From: Galbula dea
Taxonomy: Eukaryota; Chordata; Aves; Piciformes; Galbulidae
Direction: 5' to 3'
Length of the DNA: 64,000 nucleotides
Assembly: GCA_013399015.1 (NCBI GenBank)
Contig: VWZX01006564.1
Location: 273,375-337,374 of the forward strand
In this document: piece after piece, positions 58,481 through 64,000 of the stretch
Numbering within the stretch: position 1 is the stretch's first letter
Layout of the letters: every line of letters begins with the position of its first letter
The notes under the pieces: model-generated
The model's database searches: none
What the model was told of the DNA's origin: nothing
Seen by the model: only the letters and a program-made list of their open reading frames with translations
Made by a program: the position numbers and the translations under genes

Positions 58481-61244
58481 AGAGAAAAGTCCTCTTTTAA
58501 TAAACAGTACTCCTTGGAATATGTTGTATATAACTAGCCCTGAAAACTCTTCATATTGTTCTCATAAGAAACAAAAATGGTGATTTTTAAATTATTCATT
58601 AACTTTCTTTTTCCTTGCAGCAACATCTGACCCACAAATATGTGAAGGATGAAAAATGCCTTTCTGAGAGATAAAAGAAATGCTGATTTATATAGCATCC
58701 TTTTAAGTCCTCTTGTTTTATTTTCATGTTTTAAGAGACCATTTTGCATATTATGTTCAGTGTAAAAGACTCTTTACATAGATATTCCTTATTCTGTAAA
58801 ATCTGTATACTTGATGGCACTGGTTTTACTGAGGCTTATTTAATAAAAAACATCCATCATCATGTAAATGACCAATCCCTGACATGACAGCTTTGTGAGC
58901 CTTGTGCTTATTTAGCTCTTTCCATTTTACCTGAGTATTTTAATTAAGGTTGCCCAGTCTTTGTTTTCTGCTCTAGAAAAACAAAAACAGCAAACCCCCA
59001 TCCCCCAATAAACAAAAAAAATCAAAGCAGAACTGCAGAGCTAGACTTGCTCTATTTGTAAATCTACAGATGAAGCAGGTTTCTTAGAGTCATATATTGT
59101 ACCCCACTTTTTTGTTTGTTTGGGGGTTTTTTGTTTGCTAGTTTGCTTGGGGGTTTTTTTGTGGGTTTTTTTGTTTGTTTGTTTTGATTTGTTTTACTTT
59201 GTTTAACTTACAGCTTAGAAACTACCATGAACAAATCAAACAAATGCTTTGGAACTGATTACAAGAAGCCATTCCCCTTGCAGATATCAGATTAACACAT
59301 AATATTAATAACAATGCCTACTAAATACAGAGATTCCTGTTTTCTTAAATGTTTAAAATTTCACTTACCTTTTAATCTTGCCAAATGTAACAGTTATGTG
59401 AAGGGCTTGACACTAAGAGTCATGGTCACACAATGAAATCCAAGCTACAGTTGCTTTGCTAAAAAGAATCTGCAGAGGTAAAAAAGAAATCCATGTAAAT
59501 CTTTCACTTTTTTTTTTCCCATCTCTCTCTTTCTACTCAGTGATTCACTTGACAAAACCAGCTTATGGTACACAAACCAGTTAAACTTAGTCAAGTTAAC
59601 CTGACCAGGTCTTTCCTATTGCTAACACAGATTGTTCCACACACTGTGAATGATCGTCTAGTTCCTGACAAAATCCTCTTTTTAGTTTGTTTCAAAAAAT
59701 ACAAATTAAATTTAATGTGTTGTTGGGGGAGAAAAATACTTCTGCTCTATATCAGAGGACTCAGATATTTAAGAATCATGGAAAGTTATGGACTAAGATG
59801 CTTTAAATTGCTTCTCATCTGTTAATCTTTACCCTTCCATTAAAACAAGGTGCCTGAAGTTAGATATGTCATGCATATTATGATACAGAAAACATGAAAC
59901 ACCACCATTTTCCCTTTAAGAGATGATTTCTAAACTGCAGAGTTTCAAAACTACCTTGATTTAAAAATGAGGGAATAATTCATAAGGATTCAACTTCTCA
60001 TGAAATGACAGGCCATTCAGGCAGAAAGGTATTTGTTTTCTATCAGTTGATATCAGTAAAAATATTTAGCTGAAATATTACAGCTGAGACTTCTACCCCC
60101 AGTGATAATAAAACAAAATCCAATGAGGTGAATGATATAAACCAATGAATTTTCTAGTACTACATTCTACAGATATTATTCTCTGTGAGAGGGTGCTCTA
60201 GTTTGGCATTTAAAGTCTTCATTAACATTTTTGTTGTGCATAACAAGAGATACCTTTAGAAAAAAAATGCCTCAAAGCTTGTAAAAGACAATTAGGAGAT
60301 ATTACATAAAACTAGACTGCTTCAGGTACTTTCAATTTGGGGTTGTCACAGGAGACAAGAGGAAGAATTTTTGGGGAGAACTCGAACTTCTCCAAGTTCT
60401 TATCCTCTTTTGTGACTAGCAATTTACAAGACATTTTTTTGTTGTTGCTGTCACTGAACAGCTGCTCATCTGGAGACCACTATACATGTTTGCCAGACAC
60501 CTGGTTCAGAAATATACAGGCATATGGCACAATTATTAATACTGACCCAAAGATATTGCAGCAAATGTATTCCAAGATTAAAAAAATGTTTGATAAATAT
60601 TCATTTAACAAATGTAAACAAATGTGTTCTATTATAATTCTATTCTGGAACCACGTTTTCAGTGCCAAAACAAAACTTTCTGAATAACTTGAGTTCACTG
60701 TGGTTTGGGGAATTAAGCATGTTATATAAATGACTTTCAATGATATCTGATAAAATTAAATTAAAAGAGAGCAGGCAAATAAAAATATAATACCATACTG
60801 ATCAGTATTCTAAAGCAAAATGTAGCTAAGCTCTGAATTACCATAGGCATTCTTGCAAACGTGGCTAAAACTCCTAATGTGGTCTTAAACAGCAAGCCAA
60901 AATTAATGGATTGATTAGAAACTAAAAGGAGACACAGCACTGTTCAGAAAAGTAAAAATGCAGGTCTAAATGACAGTTAAAAATAAAAAGGCATTATGTA
61001 TTTTTAAAGGAATTAACTGAAAAAGATTTGAATACTGAAATCCCAACATAACCTAACGCCATCAAAAACTTATTTCCTACTATGACACCCTTCTTCTGTA
61101 CTCCTAACATGTAGTGTCCCTATTACACAAACTAGTTCTTGTAGCTGTGCATCAAATATGTTATCACTTAGTTGTATCTTAGACATATTCCATTCACAAA
61201 TCTCATTCTACATTTTTCATTCAGTGCATGAGACAGTCCTTTAC
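58481..61244. other. AT-rich stretch with a long G/T-rich run
   Basis: TTTGTTTGTTTGGGGG-like sequence at about 59108-59205. The 116-codon frame at 60337 resembles nothing I know. No gene is called. Confidence 0.4.
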
Positions 61245-61453
61245 CAGTTCTTTACCAGGAGGGTGGTTAGGCACTGGAACAGGTTGGCCAGAGAGGTTGT
61301 GGATGCCCCATCCTTGGTGGTGTTCAAGGCCAGGCTGGATGTGGCCCTGGGCGACCTGGTCTAGTGATCGGCATCCCTGCCCATGGCAGGGGGGTTGGAA
61401 CTAAATGATCTTTAAGGTCCCTTCCAACCTGAGCCATTCTATGATTCTATGAT
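61245..61453 (+). mobile_element. Young CR1 3' end
   Basis: AGTTCTTTACCAGGAGGGTG, GGCACTGGAACAGGTTGGCC, CAAGGCCAGGCTGGATGTGG, GCCCATGGCAGGGGGGTTGG, and the tail ATTCTATGATTCTATGAT. The C-terminal frame (HWNRLAREVVDAPSLVVFKARLD) is open to its stop. A partial repeat of CTTTACCAGT immediately upstream (61238-61247) abuts the truncation point. Confidence 0.95.
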
Positions 61454-63109
61454 TTACATACAAGAGCTCCCCAGACAATCTGATTGGAAATGCTTGTAAC
61501 CTCTAAAAAGTCAGACTTAATATTTTAAGATTACATGTGAATGTCATGAGATATGTCTCCAACTAAGGTAATCAAAACCATACAAGACGAACTCTAACAG
61601 TAGCAACATGTCTGTAGCATCCACACAAAGGACAATATTTATGATGTGCATGTTTCCAGGACAACTAATTGGACACTAAATCAAATTGATTGTGTCAATT
61701 ACAAGTCTCCAAAGAATTCACTATAAACACAAAAACAACTTTCAAAATCAAAATATTGCAAAAATTTCAGGTGTTGTTTTCTTGTGGCAAGCTTTATAAC
61801 TTATATGTTGTAAAGCAATTTGATGTTCAGAAAAAATGCTATAATTAGAACACTTCGAGTGTCTTTGTTTTGTAACTTTCTTCTACCTTAGAACATATTT
61901 AGAAACCTTAAAAAGCTGAGCTTTAAGAAATTTTAAAGCAAATGATTTATGGTTCAGTGAAGTATATAGAATTATCTAGATGCACAAGACAATTAGCTTT
62001 CAGCACATCTAATGTTCTGCTGTTAAATATTTATATTATGCTTCTACTTGATTTTGACTTCTGTACTTGAAGAAGTAAAATTTAATTAGATTCCTTCAGA
62101 TTTATAGACAAGTAAATTATAAAAGGAAAAAAAATATGCATTTTTACATATTTCTTCCCATCAATTTTGAAAGCAAACTATGCTCTTAGTGACAGCTTCC
62201 AATATGTATTCTTGCTTTAAGAGTTAGGGAAAAAATAATACTTCTGATGTGAAACACACCTGACAATTAGTTTAAACAAACAGCTCTCCTTTCTCTTGAC
62301 CTACTAACAACTTTAGTTGCAAGAACACATGGAAGGTTGTAATGTGGGAGGTGGACTCTCTTCCAGTGTCTAATGAGTCACAGAAACTGAAAAATTCTGT
62401 TATAAATGTTATTGTCAATGAACTTCTTCAGGAAGACAAAGCTGAAGAAGAATGAAACTGTGACTAGGTGAAGTCTCTAGGGACTAAATCATGGAAAAGA
62501 TAAGTCTCCAGTTGTTAATCTTCATGTTAAATGACCTAAAGTGAAGATTATACAGTGAGAACTGTGGACAAACAAATCTAGAAACTACTAAAATAAATTT
62601 TTGTAAGTACATGCTATATGTAATTTTAATATCACCTACCAGCTATTCCTGCTACTAGAATGAGAACTTAAGATTTTACAGATACTATTTTCAGATGTAC
62701 TTTAACAATGTAGTCAAACTAGTCTAAGAAAATTATAGGGAAAACTATGCATGAAAGGGGAAAAAATGTGTGTGATCAGTGTAGCCAGTGCAGATAAAAC
62801 AGTAGTAAACATTATAATCCACCTGTAGGTTTTAAGATATATCTTTTTAATTAATTCATTTTAGCCCCAATTAAATGAAGCATTATTTTTTAACTCAAAC
62901 TTCCCATGACAAAAGCCTCCTAGAATTTTCCAGGTTTTTTTTTTCTTCTAGAATTTCCAAAAGCAACTGATCTTCCAGGTGTAAGTTACAGCTCTGCAAC
63001 AGGAAACACTAGAAGGATAACCATTCTTCCTATTGTATAGATTGGTGCCAGCCCAAGTGTATCTCCATGCTTGAAGACATTTGAGTGACTGAGGGAATTT
63101 GGGTTGTTT
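61454..63109. other. AT-rich stretch, nothing recognised
   Basis: No repeat signature or gene is recognised before leader copy B. Confidence 0.4.
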
Positions 63110-63321
63110 AAAGCACATGCCAGTATAATTTTTCTAAACCTAAAACTTTTCAGGTTGTGTTATTCATTCTCTTCAATTAATGAGAAATGACATATGCAAC
63201 ATTCTGTTTAAGGTTTTTTTCTGGTTTGTTTTGGGGGTTTTTGTTTGGTTTTTTTTATATACTAGGTAATCCCATGTTTTATCAATTTTTGAGTTCATAA
63301 TCTCAGCTTTCCATATTCAGA
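63110..63321 (+). repeat. Non-CR1 leader of chimeric repeat, copy B
   Basis: It aligns with 34077-34262 from AAAGCACAT to the CR1 junction. It is longer because of a G/T-rich stretch at about 63211-63257 that copy A lacks. TATACTAGGTAATCCCATG and CTTTCCATATTCAGAACTAC are identical in both. Upstream of AAAGCAC the two flanks differ. Confidence 0.8.
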
Positions 63322-63814
63322 ACTACAAGAAAAGCATTGAGCTGCTGGAGTGTGTCCAAAGCAGAGTAACAAAGCTGGTGAAGCATCTAGAGAACAAATC
63401 TTTTAAGGAGCAGATGAGGGAAAAGAGGTTGTTTAGTCTGGAGAAAAGGAGGCTCAGGGGAGACCTCCTTGCTCTCTGCAACTAGCTGAAAGGAGGTAGT
63501 AGTAAAATGGGGCTCAGTCTCTTCTCCCAGGTTATGAGTGATAGGACAAGAGGAAATGGTTTCAAGTTGCTCCAGGGGAGGTTCAAATTAGATATTAGGA
63601 AAAATTTCTTCACCAGGAGAGTTATCAGGCACTGGAACAGGCTGCCCAGAGAGGCAGTGGAATCATCATACCTGGAAGTGCTCAAAAAACTTTTAGATGT
63701 GATGCTCAGGACATGATTTAATGGTGGGCATGGTAGTGTTGCTTGGATGGTTGGATCTCAGAGGTCTTTTCCAACTAAAATGATTTTATGACCCTATGAT
63801 TCTGTGATTCTATG
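63322..63814 (+). mobile_element. CR1 body of chimeric repeat, copy B
   Basis: From ACTACAAGAAAAGCATTGAG through the ORF2 C-terminus (SDRTRGNGFKLLQGRFKLD, HWNRLPREAVESSYLEV at 63536-63700) to a 3' end with TTTTCCAACTAAAATG and the tail CTATGATTCTGTGATTCTAT. Better preserved than copy A. Confidence 0.93.
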
Positions 63815-63889
63815 TGTGGTTTGTGAGACAGTAAGAGAGAAGGAATAAAAATAGATCATACTTTTTGTCAAAAAATCATATTGTCAAAA

Positions 63890-64000
63890 CTGTGAAACAG
63901 AAGCCCAAAGCAAACAGAAAACCCTACACAAAACCCTAAAAAACCCTAACCAACCAACCAAAAAACAACCAAACCAAAAACCAACCCAAACCTTTCTCCA
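63890..64000. repeat. A/C-rich low-complexity run
   Basis: CCAACCAACC, CCAAACC and a few CCCTAA units, continuing past the window edge. Similar short runs occur at 7545, 28440 and 43340. Confidence 0.8.

Noticed and set aside
60337..60687. 116-codon + frame and an 86-codon - frame over the same DNA
   Set aside because: Neither resembles a known protein, and they overlap in AT-rich sequence without other support.
63920..63960. CCCTAA units resembling interstitial telomere repeat
   Set aside because: Only two or three units, scattered in a general A/C-rich run with CCAACC and CCAAACC variants; no tandem (CCCTAA)n array.

Overview
The window looks like avian nuclear DNA from a draft genome assembly. 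It is AT-rich and strewn with CR1 (chicken repeat 1) LINE fragments. Their diagnostic 3' ends (a 'GGTTGGACTAGATGATC' core, then 'CCTTCCAAC', then ATTCTATGATTCT repeats) occur on both strands about every 3 kb. It also holds long terminal repeats (LTRs) of avian-type endogenous retroviruses and a second, non-CR1 non-LTR retrotransposon. Five sites contain N characters. The species cannot be told from the sequence.

I could support no host protein-coding gene, tRNA, rRNA or CRISPR array. The open reading frames that mean something belong to retroelements: an intact C-terminal zinc-finger segment of a LINE at the left edge (2-280), a decayed CR1 endonuclease (about 50647-51307), a decayed CR1 reverse transcriptase fragment (about 46500-46640), and several CR1 ORF2 C-termini. 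The rest reads as intergenic or intronic desert.

Layout. 1-327: LINE 3' end with a GAT-repeat tail; a 66-bp copy of the same 3' end recurs at 23450-23515 between perfect 14-bp direct repeats. 5461-5866: CR1 (-). 9015-9723: solo LTR with TG...CA ends, a TATA box and 5-bp ACACA flanks. 10267-15360: four short CR1 pieces. 15443-21621: longest stretch without a recognised repeat, with a 22-bp perfect palindrome. 21622-28334: CR1 pieces and the 66-bp LINE insertion. 32187-34734: two larger CR1 copies. 36125 to about 36540 (+) and 42009-42778 (-): two LTRs of one family in opposite orientation. 43640-45169: a block of about 750 bp present twice in tandem with three base differences and Ns, most simply two alleles left unmerged. 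50371-51596: CR1 with endonuclease and 3' tail but no reverse transcriptase. 54190-54632: the least-decayed CR1, broken by one N that hides missing sequence. 57972-64000: three more CR1 copies.

The most interesting pattern is a pair of CR1 copies (34077-34734 and 63110-63814) that share an AT-rich leader of about 190-210 bp that I cannot match to CR1. The leader joins CR1 at the same point in both, and homology stops at the CR1 3' end. This suggests a mobile chimeric element rather than a segmental duplication. I found no novel gene system.
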